Positions 44,286 to 53,503 are shown, numbered from the stretch's first letter. The stretch is 64,000 bases of DNA from JBBKWJ01 sp037968895 (GCA_037968895.1 JBBKWJ010000175.1:5590-69589); one strand, 5' to 3'. Notes: generated by a model from the sequence alone, not told the origin. A program made the numbers and translations.

Positions 44286-45408
44286 GTTCGGCTCGTTTGA
44301 TCTTGCCGAGGGCCGTCCGGGGGATCGCCTCGACGACTTTGATTCGGCGGGGGGCGTACCACACCGGCAGCGACTCCTTCACCAGAGCCCGTAGCTCGAC
44401 CAGGAGGGGCACCGCTTCTGGGCTGGCCACGACGAGGGCAACAAGCTCGTGACCCCAATCGGGATGGGGCACGCCAACGACGGCCACGTCGGTAACGCCA
44501 GGCGCCCCCGCGAGCGCGGCCTCTGCTCGTGCGGGCCAGACCTTCTCGCCGCCCGTCATGATGACCTCTTGCTTTCGACCGCTCACAAACAGTGAGCCAT
44601 CGTCGTTCCACCCTCCAAGGTCGCCCGTTGCGAACCAGCCGTCTGTCTTTGGGTCGGCGTCGAGGACCTTGTCGCCAATCCGTTGTCGGTACGCGCGAAG
44701 CAGCATCGGGGCTCGAAGATGAATCTCGCCAGACTCGTCAATCTCAATTTCGACCCCCGCGATCGGATGGCGGTCGTACACGACGCCCGAGCCGGTCTCG
44801 GTCATGCCGTAGGTCGCAAACACGTTGGCCGGGCGATCGGCCGGGGGAGCTGCACCTCCGATCACAATGGCTTCGAAGTCGTCTGGGTTGATCTGCGACA
44901 GCGCCCGCGTGACAAGAGAGGTGTGGGTTACGCCAGCCTTGGCGGCGGCAGTCGCGGCAGCGGCACTAAACCGCTCGTGCACGACGAGGGGCGTGTCAGT
45001 GAGGAGAGCTCGTGTAATAACCGAAAGGCCGCCGATATGAGCGACCGGCAGGCACGCAAGCCAGGTGTGGCGCTGTCGGTCGACGCCGATGTGGCGTGAG
45101 GTCGCGATTGCTGATGCGGCCACCGCATCGTGAGTGAGGATCACGCCTTTGGGGAGACCGGTTGTGCCTGACGTGGCCAAGACGAGTGCATCGCCGGCTT
45201 CGGCCGGTTGACCGCCTGCCAGGGCCCGGCGCTCGCCATCGGCCTCGACGATCGCGGTTGGTGCGACTACTGACAGCACACGATCTTGTTCGGACCTTGG
45301 TAGGCGGAGGTCAAGGGGGAAGACGGCGTCGCCTGAATCCCACACTGACTGGAGTGCGTCGACGAAGGCTGTTCCGGCTGGCAGCGCGAGGGCGACGACA
45401 TCTGGCAT
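44266..45408 (-). CDS. menE: MenE, o-succinylbenzoate-CoA ligase
   Basis: 380-residue acyl-adenylating enzyme. Motifs: ATSGTTGLPKGVILTH (P-loop), ATYGMTETGSGVVYD, WFATGDLGGWNDDG, and PRTALGKIKRAEL with the C-terminal Lys. It is short because the N-terminal domain is trimmed, which is usual for actinobacterial MenE. Converts o-succinylbenzoate to its CoA ester in menaquinone synthesis; menF, menB, menD, menH and menC follow within 9 kb, supporting the specific name. Confidence 0.88.
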   Translation of the reverse strand: MPDVVALALPAGTAFVDALQSVWDSGDAVFPLDLRLPRSEQDRVLSVVAPTAIVEADGERRALAGGQPAEAGDALVLATSGTTGLPKGVILTHDAVAASAIATSRHIGVDRQRHTWLACLPVAHIGGLSVITRALLTDTPLVVHERFSAAAATAAAKAGVTHTSLVTRALSQINPDDFEAIVIGGAAPPADRPANVFATYGMTETGSGVVYDRHPIAGVEIEIDESGEIHLRAPMLLRAYRQRIGDKVLDADPKTDGWFATGDLGGWNDDGSLFVSGRKQEVIMTGGEKVWPARAEAALAGAPGVTDVAVVGVPHPDWGHELVALVVASPEAVPLLVELRALVKESLPVWYAPRRIKVVEAIPRTALGKIKRAELSHLLG

Positions 45409-45453
45409 GCCGTTAGGCTAATGGCCAAGGTTTGCGACGGCTATGGTCTGGCC

Positions 45454-46374
45454 GTGACGCAGATCTGGATCAACGGCGAGCTTCGACCATTCGAGGAAGC
45501 GACCATTCACGTGCTGAGCCACGCAGTGCAGCGGGGCTCCACTGTCTTCGACGTCATGCGCGTCGTCCAAGGCCCCGATGGTCCGGCTGCCTTTGGTCTT
45601 CGTCAACATGTCGCTCGATTCCAGAGGTCAATGGCGTTGATGGGTATGGAGCCTGAGTATTCGGTTGGTCAGCTTGAAGAGGCCGTTGCCAAAACGGTAG
45701 TTGCGAACGACGGAGCGGCCACCGTCAAGCTCGTCGCGACGTGGGGTGATATTCCGCTTGGAACGATGCCGTCTCGGCTGGCCCCGACCATAACGGTTGC
45801 TGCGTTGCAGCCGAGCGACATGGCCGTCTCGGACAGCGATCCAGAGACAGTCAGGTTGAAAGTGGCAACTGGACCAAAGATGCCAGCTGCGGTCTTGCCG
45901 CCTGCGCTCAAGGTTGGGGCCACCTATACCGCAGCTATTCGTGAGCGATTCGTCGCTCGGAATGAAGGTTTCGATGACATCGTCTTTCGCACCGCCGATG
46001 GGCATCTCGGCGAATCGACGAGCCAAGCAGTGTTCATCGTTCGGAGTGGCCGTCTACTTCTCCCGAGCCTTGACGTCGTCCTCGACAGCATCACTCGGCG
46101 GGCTGTCTTAGACATTGCGCACTCGGCTGGCATCACGGCTGAGGTTCGAACTGTCGAATGGGACGAGGTCATAAGTGCAGACGAGGTGTTCCTCTGCTCG
46201 ACCAACCACCCGATCTGGCCGGTGTCCGCCATCGATCAGGACGAGTTTGTTGCACCCGGACCGGTCACGGCGCGGTTGGCGGTCCTGGTCAACGATCTCC
46301 TTGGCTCGACGCACGAGTTGTCGAAGCGCTGGCTCACGCCGCTCTACGCCGTTGCGGGGCGAGAATCTAAGTAA
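45454..46374 (+). CDS. Class IV PLP aminotransferase (IlvE/PabC type)
   Basis: About 306 residues from the GTG at 45454 (MTQIWINGELRPFEEATIHVL). Fold-type IV features: HVLSHAVQRGSTVFDVMRV near the N-terminus, the PLP Lys in PALKVGATYTAAI, GHLGESTSQAVFIV, and ITRRAVLDIAHSAG. Could be a branched-chain or D-amino acid aminotransferase, or an aminodeoxychorismate lyase, which would suit its place beside chorismate-using menF. Divergent from menE. Confidence 0.8.
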   Translation: MTQIWINGELRPFEEATIHVLSHAVQRGSTVFDVMRVVQGPDGPAAFGLRQHVARFQRSMALMGMEPEYSVGQLEEAVAKTVVANDGAATVKLVATWGDIPLGTMPSRLAPTITVAALQPSDMAVSDSDPETVRLKVATGPKMPAAVLPPALKVGATYTAAIRERFVARNEGFDDIVFRTADGHLGESTSQAVFIVRSGRLLLPSLDVVLDSITRRAVLDIAHSAGITAEVRTVEWDEVISADEVFLCSTNHPIWPVSAIDQDEFVAPGPVTARLAVLVNDLLGSTHELSKRWLTPLYAVAGRESK

Positions 46375-46778
46375 GAGCGGAGACGAGGAATCGTTGCCTC
46401 GATCTGCTTGGCGAGTACGGCGTCAAGTATGCCGTTCCAGAACCGGCCGCTGTAGTGCAAGCTCAGGTCGAGGTCGCTTCCCGTTTTTGACTCTGTGATT
46501 GACGACGTGAGCCGCCACTCGGCATGGTCACGACCGTCGACCTCAGACCGCACGAGCACGAACTCATGTGGGTCGTTCGCTGGTCGTTCTACCATCCGGA
46601 GCCGTTTCGATCGAGCAAGTGGCCCGACGTTCGCTCTGAGCGTAAGGAGCCACGCATCATCGTCCGGTTCAGCCTTTGTGACGAGCTCGAGCCACTCGGG
46701 ATAGTTCGCCACATCGCGGACGACGCGAATCAGCGCGTCTGGTGTCGATTGGGTTTCCATCGTGATGAGGTGATCCAC
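46344..46778 (-). CDS. SRPBCC (START/polyketide cyclase-like) protein
   Basis: About 145 residues. The start is either the GTG at 46778 or the ATG at 46760 (METQSTPDALIRVVRDVANYPEW); the upstream codons overlap the menF start and look unlike the family. DVANYPEWLELVTKAE is the classical lipid-pocket opening, and the C-terminal helix (AKQIEATIPRLRSYL) fits. Binds a hydrophobic ligand; in menaquinone-rich surroundings a quinone is conceivable but unproven. Its 3' end overlaps the aminotransferase gene by 31 nt. Confidence 0.72.
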   Translation of the reverse strand: MDHLITMETQSTPDALIRVVRDVANYPEWLELVTKAEPDDDAWLLTLRANVGPLARSKRLRMVERPANDPHEFVLVRSEVDGRDHAEWRLTSSITESKTGSDLDLSLHYSGRFWNGILDAVLAKQIEATIPRLRSYLDSRPATA

Positions 46779-46826
46779 GCGTGCCAGTCTGCCCGCTCTA
46801 CGATGCTCTTCAATGAATGGACACCA

Positions 46827-48062
46827 ATGACGCTGCGGGCAACCACTCTTCGTATCGATGATGATCTTGACCCCATCGCTGTTGGCGCCGCGTCTGGCCT
46901 GCTTTGGGCGCATGGTGGCTTTGCCATTGCTGGTGTCGGTGAGGCAACCCGCATCCCGCTCTCACGACCGGGCGGCGCATCGGAGAGCCAGGCGGCGCTC
47001 ACCGCGATGGTCGGCGAAGATGACACTCAGCGCCCTGGCACAGGACCGGTTGCGTTCGCCGCACTTCCGTTTGACCGCGAGCTCGACGGCGAGCTGATCG
47101 TGCCCCAGATGGTGCTTGGCTGCGGGCCAGAGGGTCAGCGCTGGCTGACTATTGTTGCTGATGACGCAAGCCGAATTGATGTTGATGAAGCGCGTGGTCA
47201 GATTCGAGCGGTTATCGCTGCCGAGCAGCGCCCTGAGCCGTCTGACTACACCTTCAAATCGGTCTTGGCGCCTGAGTTCTGGCGAGATGAGATCGTCGGT
47301 GCGGCTCGAGACAGGATCCTCGCTGGCGAATTGCAAAAGGCAGTGTTCGCTCGCGAGCTTCTGCTGACGACCGACAAACCTCTCGATCCTGCGGTCATCA
47401 TTGGACGACTTCGGGCTCGATTCGGGTCAGCGATCCTCTTCAACGTCAACGGATTCCTCGGCGCAACGCCCGAGCTGCTCGTGGCCCGAGCAGGCGACGT
47501 AGTCAGCGCCCACCCGCTCGCAGGAACGGCTCCTCGCGGTGCCGACGCGGCCGCCGATGCGCTGCTGGCTGCGGAGCTTCTCGCGTCGACGAAGAACCAG
47601 TGGGAGCATCTCATCACTATCGAATGGCTGCTCGACACGCTGCTCCCCTTTTGCTCGTATGTCGACGCCGAACCCGAACCGAGCATCCTCACGCTCGCCA
47701 ACGTGCATCATCTCGGCACGAAGGTCGAGGGTCGACTCTCGACACCAGCCGATTCGGTGCTGTCGCTGGTCGAGGCTCTTCACCCGACGCCAGCCGTCGG
47801 CGGCAACCCTCGTGACACTGCGCTACGGCTCATCGACGAACTCGAACACGCCGATCGGGGCCTCTATGCGGGGCCCGTGGGCTGGGTCGACGGGGCCGGC
47901 AACGGCTCGTTCGCAGTGGCGATTCGATCTGCGCACCTCGAAGGGACCCAGGCGCGGCTGTTCGCCGGGGTCGGTGTTGTTGGTGGGTCTGACCCCACAG
48001 CCGAGCTCGCGGAGACAAGGTCGAAGTTCGAGGCGCTGATGTCTGCCCTCTGCAAGCCCTAA
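46827..48062 (+). CDS. menF: MenF, isochorismate synthase
   Basis: About 411 residues of the chorismate-binding family, converting chorismate to isochorismate at the start of menaquinone synthesis. Core motifs: GATPELLVAR, HPLAGTAPRG, STKNQWEHLITIEWL, LGTKVEGRL, LHPTPAVGGNPRD and RGLYAGPVGWVD. Start is the ATG at 46827, or 46803 eight residues earlier; sequence further upstream is antisense to the SRPBCC gene. The stop borders a perfect palindrome shared with menB. Confidence 0.92.
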   Translation: MTLRATTLRIDDDLDPIAVGAASGLLWAHGGFAIAGVGEATRIPLSRPGGASESQAALTAMVGEDDTQRPGTGPVAFAALPFDRELDGELIVPQMVLGCGPEGQRWLTIVADDASRIDVDEARGQIRAVIAAEQRPEPSDYTFKSVLAPEFWRDEIVGAARDRILAGELQKAVFARELLLTTDKPLDPAVIIGRLRARFGSAILFNVNGFLGATPELLVARAGDVVSAHPLAGTAPRGADAAADALLAAELLASTKNQWEHLITIEWLLDTLLPFCSYVDAEPEPSILTLANVHHLGTKVEGRLSTPADSVLSLVEALHPTPAVGGNPRDTALRLIDELEHADRGLYAGPVGWVDGAGNGSFAVAIRSAHLEGTQARLFAGVGVVGGSDPTAELAETRSKFEALMSALCKP

Positions 48063-48099
48063 AACGAACATTTTGGTGTCAGACACCAAAATGTTCGTT
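48063..48099. repeat. Perfect 37-bp palindrome between menF and menB stops
   Basis: Left arm AACGAACATTTTGGTGTC (48063-48080), single A at 48081, and an exactly complementary right arm to 48099. It occupies precisely the space between the TAA of menF and the TAG of menB. As RNA it forms an 18-bp hairpin from either strand, so it may end transcription both ways, although it has no T tract of its own beyond the arm. Shares ends and core with the copies at 32383 and 36890. Confidence 0.9.
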
Positions 48100-49008
48100 C
48101 TAGTAGAAGTAGGGGTAAGGGGACCAGTCGGGCTCTCGCTTTTGGAGGAACGAGTCTCTTCCCTCGACGGCCTCGTCGGTGCCGTAGATGAGGCGAGTGG
48201 CCTCACCTGCGTAGACCTGCTGGCCAACTAGCCCATCGTCGATGAGGTTGAACGCAAACTTTGCCATTCGCTGCGCCGTTGGTGACTTGCGACAAATCTC
48301 GGCGGCCCACGCTAGTGCGGTCGTTTCGAGCTCGGCATGAGGGACAACCCGGTTGACCATGCCCATGCGATGGGCATCGTCAGCGCTATAAGTCTCGCCA
48401 AGGAAGAAGATCTCGCGTGCGAACTTCTGGCCGACCTGTCGAGCCAAGTAAGCCGAGCCAAAGCCGCCGTCAACCGACGCCACGTCGGTGTCGGTCTGCT
48501 TAAACCGCGCGTGTTCGGCTGACGCAATGGTCAGATCGCATACGACGTGCAAGCTGTGTCCGCCACCGGCAGCCCAACCAGGCACCGCGGCGATGACGAC
48601 CTTCGGCATGTGCCGAATCAGACGCTGGCACTCAAGAATGTGAAGGCGACCAGCTTGCGCGGGATCGATGGTGTCCGCCGTTTCGCCATCGGCGTACTTG
48701 TAGCCATCTTTGCCCCGAATGCGTTGATCGCCACCAGAGCAGAACGCCCAGCCGCCATCCTTCGACGAAGGACCGTTGCCGGTAAGGATGACCGCCCCGA
48801 CATCGCCGCTCATACGTGCATGGTCGAGCGCTTTGTATAGCTCGTCAACGGTGTGGGGCCGGAACGCATTGCGAATCTCAGGTCGGTTGAACGCAATCCT
48901 GACGGCACCAACATCGTTGGCCCGGTGATACGTGATGTCGGTGAAGTCAAAGCCAGCTACGGCAGTCCACGCGGACGGGTCGAAGATCTCAGAAACCATC
49001 TCACTCAT
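48100..49008 (-). CDS. menB: MenB, 1,4-dihydroxy-2-naphthoyl-CoA synthase
   Basis: 302-residue crotonase-fold enzyme that closes the naphthoate ring. Highly diagnostic: SKDGGWAFCSGGDQRIRGKDGYKY and VPGWAAGGGHSLHVVCDLTIAS, and TDTDVASVDGGFGSAYLAR with the catalytic Asp. ATG at 49008, with a second ATG three codons in. Convergent with menF across the palindrome; divergent from the P-loop kinase gene. Confidence 0.95.
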   Translation of the reverse strand: MSEMVSEIFDPSAWTAVAGFDFTDITYHRANDVGAVRIAFNRPEIRNAFRPHTVDELYKALDHARMSGDVGAVILTGNGPSSKDGGWAFCSGGDQRIRGKDGYKYADGETADTIDPAQAGRLHILECQRLIRHMPKVVIAAVPGWAAGGGHSLHVVCDLTIASAEHARFKQTDTDVASVDGGFGSAYLARQVGQKFAREIFFLGETYSADDAHRMGMVNRVVPHAELETTALAWAAEICRKSPTAQRMAKFAFNLIDDGLVGQQVYAGEATRLIYGTDEAVEGRDSFLQKREPDWSPYPYFY

Positions 49009-49086
49009 GCAGTGAGGCTACGAGTTCTTCGCCTGATCACCCAATTCGTTGGCGCTGGGGTGGTTGACCTTCGCTACTCTGCTCTG

Positions 49087-49656
49087 ATGCAGCCAGGTTC
49101 AATGCATCGAGTCTCCGTGATTGGCAACTCGGGTTCCGGCAAGTCAACGACGGCCCGACGTCTCGCCGAGATTCTGGGCGCTGAACACATTGAGCTCGAC
49201 TCGCTCTACCACCAGGCGAATTGGACGCCCCTGTCGAGAGATGAGTTTCGTCGCGTCTTGAGCGAGCGCCTGAGTGCTGCTGACGATGGTTGGGTTGTGT
49301 GCGGCGGCTACCAGTCGATGGTCGGCGACCTTGTCCAGGGTGGTGCTGACACCATCATCTGGGTTCGGCCACCTCGATGGCGAAACATGTACCAAGTCGT
49401 CGCCCGCACGGTGCGAAGATTGGTACGGGGTGAAGAGCTTTGGAACGGCAACCGGGAGCGATGGAACGCAATGTTCAAGCGCGACCCAGAAGAAAACATT
49501 GTGCTGTGGACATGGCGCAAGCACCCGGTCTACGAAGAACAGTTCGAAACCTCTCGGACCGATGGCTCGTGGGCCCACGCGAGCGTCATCGTGCTGCGGA
49601 CTCGCCGCTCGGTCCACGAGCTACTTACTCGAGTGTCGCTTCAATCGCAGCAGTAG
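49087..49656 (+). CDS. P-loop kinase, adenylate kinase/topology-modulation-like
   Basis: About 190 residues. VIGNSGSGKSTTARRLAE gives the Walker A loop near the start, ELDSLYHQANWTPLSRDEF follows the FlaR/topology-modulation protein pattern, and DTIIWVRPPRWRNMYQVVARTVRR supplies the Arg-rich lid. Probably phosphorylates a nucleotide or small molecule. Start ATG 49087 or 49102. It overlaps the convergent menD end by 32 nt. No link to quinone synthesis is known. Confidence 0.8.
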   Translation: MQPGSMHRVSVIGNSGSGKSTTARRLAEILGAEHIELDSLYHQANWTPLSRDEFRRVLSERLSAADDGWVVCGGYQSMVGDLVQGGADTIIWVRPPRWRNMYQVVARTVRRLVRGEELWNGNRERWNAMFKRDPEENIVLWTWRKHPVYEEQFETSRTDGSWAHASVIVLRTRRSVHELLTRVSLQSQQ

Positions 49657-51301
49657 TCATTGCGACTAGCTCGGCCTGCTCGGCCAGCGATCGTGCCCGG
49701 TCACTCGAAGCGATCAGCATTCTGACACCGTCGATGGAGGAGAGCGCCTCTGGGCTCCATGGTTCCACCTGAATGCCGTGAGCAGCGGCCAAAGTGGCAA
49801 TGTCGGTGCCGTGTGGCGTACCGAAGAGGAACTCAAACTGGGCCGTCGTCAGATTGGATGACTGGGGGAGGTGGGAGAAGATGCCGCCTCCGTCGTTGTC
49901 GACAACAACGATCGTCAGGTCGATTGGCCGCCGACTGAGCGCCGCAAGCGACGAGGCGTCGTGCAATAAGGCGACATCGCCGATGAAACAAATAGTTGGA
50001 CCCGCCGCGTACGCGACGCCAGCAGCCGTAGCGATCACGCCATCGATGCCGTTCGCGCCTCGGTTGGAAAAGACCCTTCGCTCTCCCGAGTCTCCGGCGA
50101 ACCACTCAACCTGACGTATTGGCATAGATGATGACAAAACTACGTTCGCCGTTGCCGGAGACGACAAAAGGATGGACCGGGCGACAGCAATCTCACTTGC
50201 GGGGTGATGCTCAGCGAACTGAGCGACGGCGGCTGACGCGGCGTCATTCGCCGTGGTCCACTCGGTTGTTCTTCCTGGAACTGTTGTGAAGTCAGCCTCG
50301 AGCAACGCAGTAGCGAGACCTTCCTCAGACAGAATCAACGAGGCGGCCCGATCGGGGTCGATCCAACGTCCGTTAGGCGTAGCGGCGATAATCGTTGCCC
50401 CGCTATGCGTGATCCACTGGTTTAGCGCCTTGCTCGACTGCTGCTCGCCAAACCGAAGTATCACCTCTGGCCTCTGGGCAACGGTGAAGCGGGCCGTGCG
50501 GGCGATGAGATCTCCGAACACCACTGCGTCGTCTGCACTCGCACAGCCTGAACGCTGGTCGGCGATCAGGGGCCATTGAAGCCGCTTGGCCAGTTCGATC
50601 ACCGCCTCTGGGTCGGTGATCCCCGAACCGGCAACGACAACGCCATGCCTCCCGTTCAGGATGTCGACGATGCGAGCGAGATAGGCCGCGGTCGGCGATT
50701 TCGGCTCGGGTTTCCAAGGTATGGAGTTGCTGGTGCGTATTGGGAGTTCGTCTGGCGCTCCATCGAGAGGGTCACGAAAGGCGAGATTGCAGTGGACGGG
50801 GCCCGGCTTTCCTCTTGCCCCGATGGCGGCGGCGACGGTTCGTGCGCCAAAGGGCCGCCATTCGGCGAGATCGGCAGGGTCGGGGACGCCCGGTTCGACG
50901 AACAGACGAACGATTGGCCCGTAAAGATTGGTTTGGACGATGGTTTGCGGCGCCCCAACTCCTACGAGCTCGGGTGGGCGATCGGCGGTGCACACGATAA
51001 GTGGAACCGCGCTGAGGTCGGCTTCAACAACTGCTGCATGAAAATGTGTGCCCGCGGTGCCAGACGAGCACAACACGATTCCAGGGGTGTGAGTGGCGAG
51101 ACCGTGACCGAGAGCGGCAAACGAGGCCGACCTTTCGTCATGGAACAGAGCAACGGCAATTTCTTCGCGATCGTGCAGCGCCAGAGCGAGTGGCGTCGAC
51201 CGCGATCCAGGAGCGATGAACGCTCTGGTCACCCCGGCGTGTACCCACTCGTCGACGAGTGTGGCGCAGAAGGTTGCGGCGGCGGTGATCGGTCGGGCCA
51301 T
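49625..51301 (-). CDS. menD: MenD, SEPHCHC synthase (thiamine-diphosphate enzyme)
   Basis: About 558 residues, adding 2-oxoglutarate to isochorismate. I chose the ATG at 51301 (MARPITAAATFCATLVDEWV), the normal MenD opening. FIAPGSRSTPLALAL with the cofactor Glu region, VLCSSGTAGTHFHAAVVEA, NRGANGIDGVIATAAGVA and FIGDVALLHDASSLA with the thiamine-diphosphate loop and VVVDNDGGGIFSHLPQ are all present. Divergent from menH, 49 bp apart; convergent overlap with the kinase gene. Confidence 0.94.
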   Translation of the reverse strand: MARPITAAATFCATLVDEWVHAGVTRAFIAPGSRSTPLALALHDREEIAVALFHDERSASFAALGHGLATHTPGIVLCSSGTAGTHFHAAVVEADLSAVPLIVCTADRPPELVGVGAPQTIVQTNLYGPIVRLFVEPGVPDPADLAEWRPFGARTVAAAIGARGKPGPVHCNLAFRDPLDGAPDELPIRTSNSIPWKPEPKSPTAAYLARIVDILNGRHGVVVAGSGITDPEAVIELAKRLQWPLIADQRSGCASADDAVVFGDLIARTARFTVAQRPEVILRFGEQQSSKALNQWITHSGATIIAATPNGRWIDPDRAASLILSEEGLATALLEADFTTVPGRTTEWTTANDAASAAVAQFAEHHPASEIAVARSILLSSPATANVVLSSSMPIRQVEWFAGDSGERRVFSNRGANGIDGVIATAAGVAYAAGPTICFIGDVALLHDASSLAALSRRPIDLTIVVVDNDGGGIFSHLPQSSNLTTAQFEFLFGTPHGTDIATLAAAHGIQVEPWSPEALSSIDGVRMLIASSDRARSLAEQAELVAMTTAAIEATLE

Positions 51302-51350
51302 ATCGGAAAGAGAACCACATATCGGCGGCGCCGTCAGGCATGATAAGGAT

Positions 51351-52124
51351 GTGACCCTCCACAAGACAATTACTGGGTCGGGGCCTCGACTGGTTCTTCT
51401 ACACGGGTTCACGCAGAACGCCGAGTGTTGGGGGCCGATTGTTGACGACCTCGCCCGCGACTTCACTGTCGTGAGCGTCGATGCCCCAGGGCACGGCGAT
51501 TCATTCCATGACGCAGCTGATCTGTGGGAAGCCGGCCGCCTCGTCGGTGAGGCCGGTGGCGCAGGTCACTATGTCGGCTACTCGATGGGTGGTCGCATGG
51601 CGCTCCACCTCACGGCCCAGATGCCCGAGCTCGTAAAAAGCCTGACGCTCATTGGGGTGACGGCTGGTCTTGACACCGACGATGAGCGTTCTACGCGGAG
51701 GCGGGACGACGCGTCGCTCGCCGCCAAGATCGACGAGATCGGTCTGGAGGCGTTCCTTGAGTGGTGGATAGCGCTCCCTCTTTTCGATGGAGTCAGCGCC
51801 GAACAAGCCTGCCTCGCTCAACGACTAGAAAACCGCGCCGATGGACTGCGAGCGAGTTTGCTTGCGTGTGGCACGGGACGGCAGGAGCCGCTCTGGCCGC
51901 TGTTACACAGACTTCGCGTCCCTGTTCACGTTGTCGTTGGTGAGCGCGACACGAAGTTCGCCGCTATCGGCCAAAGGCTGGTCGAGTCTTTCGGCCCAAG
52001 CGCGTCGATGACGACGATTCGGGATGCTGGCCATGCCGCTCACCTCCAGATGCCGTCTGAGTTCACCGCAGATCTTCGATCATTCATCGACAGCATCGGT
52101 GCCGACGACGTAGCAGCGACCTAG
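51351..52124 (+). CDS. menH: MenH, SHCHC synthase (alpha/beta hydrolase)
   Basis: About 257 residues from the GTG at 51351. LVLLHGFTQNAECWGPIV, VSVDAPGHGDS, GYSMGGRMALHL (nucleophile) and the His of RDAGHAAHLQMP give the triad. Eliminates pyruvate from SEPHCHC, the step after MenD, whose gene is divergent next door. GTG start with AAGGA almost touching it. Convergent with menC, with a GACCTAGGTC palindrome over the facing stops (52118-52127). Confidence 0.88.
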   Translation: MTLHKTITGSGPRLVLLHGFTQNAECWGPIVDDLARDFTVVSVDAPGHGDSFHDAADLWEAGRLVGEAGGAGHYVGYSMGGRMALHLTAQMPELVKSLTLIGVTAGLDTDDERSTRRRDDASLAAKIDEIGLEAFLEWWIALPLFDGVSAEQACLAQRLENRADGLRASLLACGTGRQEPLWPLLHRLRVPVHVVVGERDTKFAAIGQRLVESFGPSASMTTIRDAGHAAHLQMPSEFTADLRSFIDSIGADDVAAT

Positions 52125-52126
52125 GT

Positions 52127-53233
52127 CTAAGCCGAGCGCTCTCCCGGAGTGACGTGGCATGCGATGGTGAACTTGTCGAGCATGTCCTGGTCGGGGAGCG
52201 GCGCGATCCCAACCCCAGTCGGCGTGATGATGTCGCCATCGAGCAGTTGAATGTCGGGCCATGGGTCTTCAGCCAACCAGCGGCGCGCTGGCGACACATC
52301 GCCGACGACGGTGAACTCTGGTCGGGCTGCGATGCTGGCGAGAAGATGCCGGCCGAGCCCCGATTCGAGCATGCCGCCTGCCACGACGCCAATATCGTTG
52401 TCGTCTGCAATCCGCAGCATCGCCAGGGTGTTCCGTACGCCGCCGAGCCGTGATGGCTTCACCGCAATGGCCGAGACGGACTCAGAGTCGACGTAGCGGA
52501 GAAGGGTGTCGACGGAGTCGATTGCTTCGTCGGCGACAACCGTTGCGCCCGTCGCGATGAGCTTGTGGTTTGACTCGAGATCATTCTGGCGCCAGTCGAA
52601 CGGTTGCTCGAACACCGTGACACCAAGCGCCTTGAGCCGGTACATCGTCGGGACGCCATCGCGTCCGTATGAACCGTTCGCGTCGACCTGGATCTCGAGG
52701 GTCGGCCACTCCAGCCTGACTGCATGCACCACATCGATGTCGTGACCTGGCTGTATCTTCAGTTTCACCCGGCTAATGCCCGAGTCGACAAGCTGTCCGA
52801 CCTGGCTGCACACGCTGGTGATCTCGCCGAGTCCGACGACCGCGCCAGCAGGAAAGCTCAGTCGGCCTGCACCGATATGCCTCGCGAATGAAATGCCCTT
52901 CGATCTAAGGTGTGCGTCAAGGGCTGCCATTTCGAGAGCAGCCGCCGCCATCGGTGTTGAGTCATCATCGGAATCGCCCCCGATGCGGAACGCAGACAAC
53001 TGATCAAAGCTGGACCGGGCCGTCTCATGCCAGTATGAGTTGCGGTTCATGGCCGAACACTCGCCCCACCCCGTCGCCCCTGCGTCGGTGGTCACGGCAA
53101 CAACGGTGAGTTTTCGATCGTCTGGCGGTGTTTCGTCGTGGGCCGCGGCCATGCTCGCCTTCGTCGGAAGCGAAAGCAGTCGAACCTCTATACGAGTGAG
53201 TGGCGCAAGATCACGTGGCCAATTGATGAGCAT
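52127..53233 (-). CDS. menC: MenC, o-succinylbenzoate synthase
   Basis: 368-residue enolase-superfamily enzyme, dehydrating SHCHC to o-succinylbenzoate. Catalytic Lys in VKLKIQPG, metal ligands in VDANGSY, FEQPFDW and VADEAIDS, and Lys of AVKPSRLGG are intact. The family also contains N-succinylamino acid racemases, but the surrounding men genes settle the call. Its 5' end lies 340 bp before btuF, in the gap that carries the cobalamin riboswitch. Confidence 0.9.
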   Translation of the reverse strand: MLINWPRDLAPLTRIEVRLLSLPTKASMAAAHDETPPDDRKLTVVAVTTDAGATGWGECSAMNRNSYWHETARSSFDQLSAFRIGGDSDDDSTPMAAAALEMAALDAHLRSKGISFARHIGAGRLSFPAGAVVGLGEITSVCSQVGQLVDSGISRVKLKIQPGHDIDVVHAVRLEWPTLEIQVDANGSYGRDGVPTMYRLKALGVTVFEQPFDWRQNDLESNHKLIATGATVVADEAIDSVDTLLRYVDSESVSAIAVKPSRLGGVRNTLAMLRIADDNDIGVVAGGMLESGLGRHLLASIAARPEFTVVGDVSPARRWLAEDPWPDIQLLDGDIITPTGVGIAPLPDQDMLDKFTIACHVTPGERSA

Positions 53234-53309
53234 CCCAGTCCTACGCTAGAGAGTGCGGGCGGAAAATCTCCTCGGCTGGCCCCGACGGGCCATTGAGTAG
53301 GCCTCGTCC

Positions 53310-53490
53310 GCTGGCGAATAGATCTTGGTCACACATGGCGCGTAACGCTTGGCCCGCCGTATGCTTGCCCCGCTCGGCAAATAAAGCCGAGCCCTTTCCC
53401 ATCTAGCGAAGTCCGGTGAGATCCCGGCGCTGTCCCGCAACTGTGATGCCGACATTGATCGGTCAGCCAGGTCGCCTATTTGGAAGAGGT
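53310..53490 (+). ncRNA. Cobalamin (adenosylcobalamin) riboswitch aptamer
   Basis: Core bases are recognisable: GTCCGGTGAGATCCCGG, then CGCTGTCCCGCAACTGTGA at 53411-53445 and a B12-box-like AGCCAGGTCGCCT at 53465-53477. A hairpin GCTCGGC/GCCGAGC is at 53372-53392. Outer boundaries are approximate. Located between menC and btuF on the btu-cob strand, it should repress the uptake and loop-assembly operon when cobalamin is plentiful. Nothing else is visible in the 340-bp gap besides this RNA and its switch. Confidence 0.92.
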
Positions 53491-53503
53491 TTGAAACAGT
53501 GTC

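Noticed and set aside
48853..49086. A longer N-terminus for the P-loop kinase
   Set aside because: The extra codons run antisense through menB and carry no conserved residues; the P-loop normally starts a few residues after the Met.
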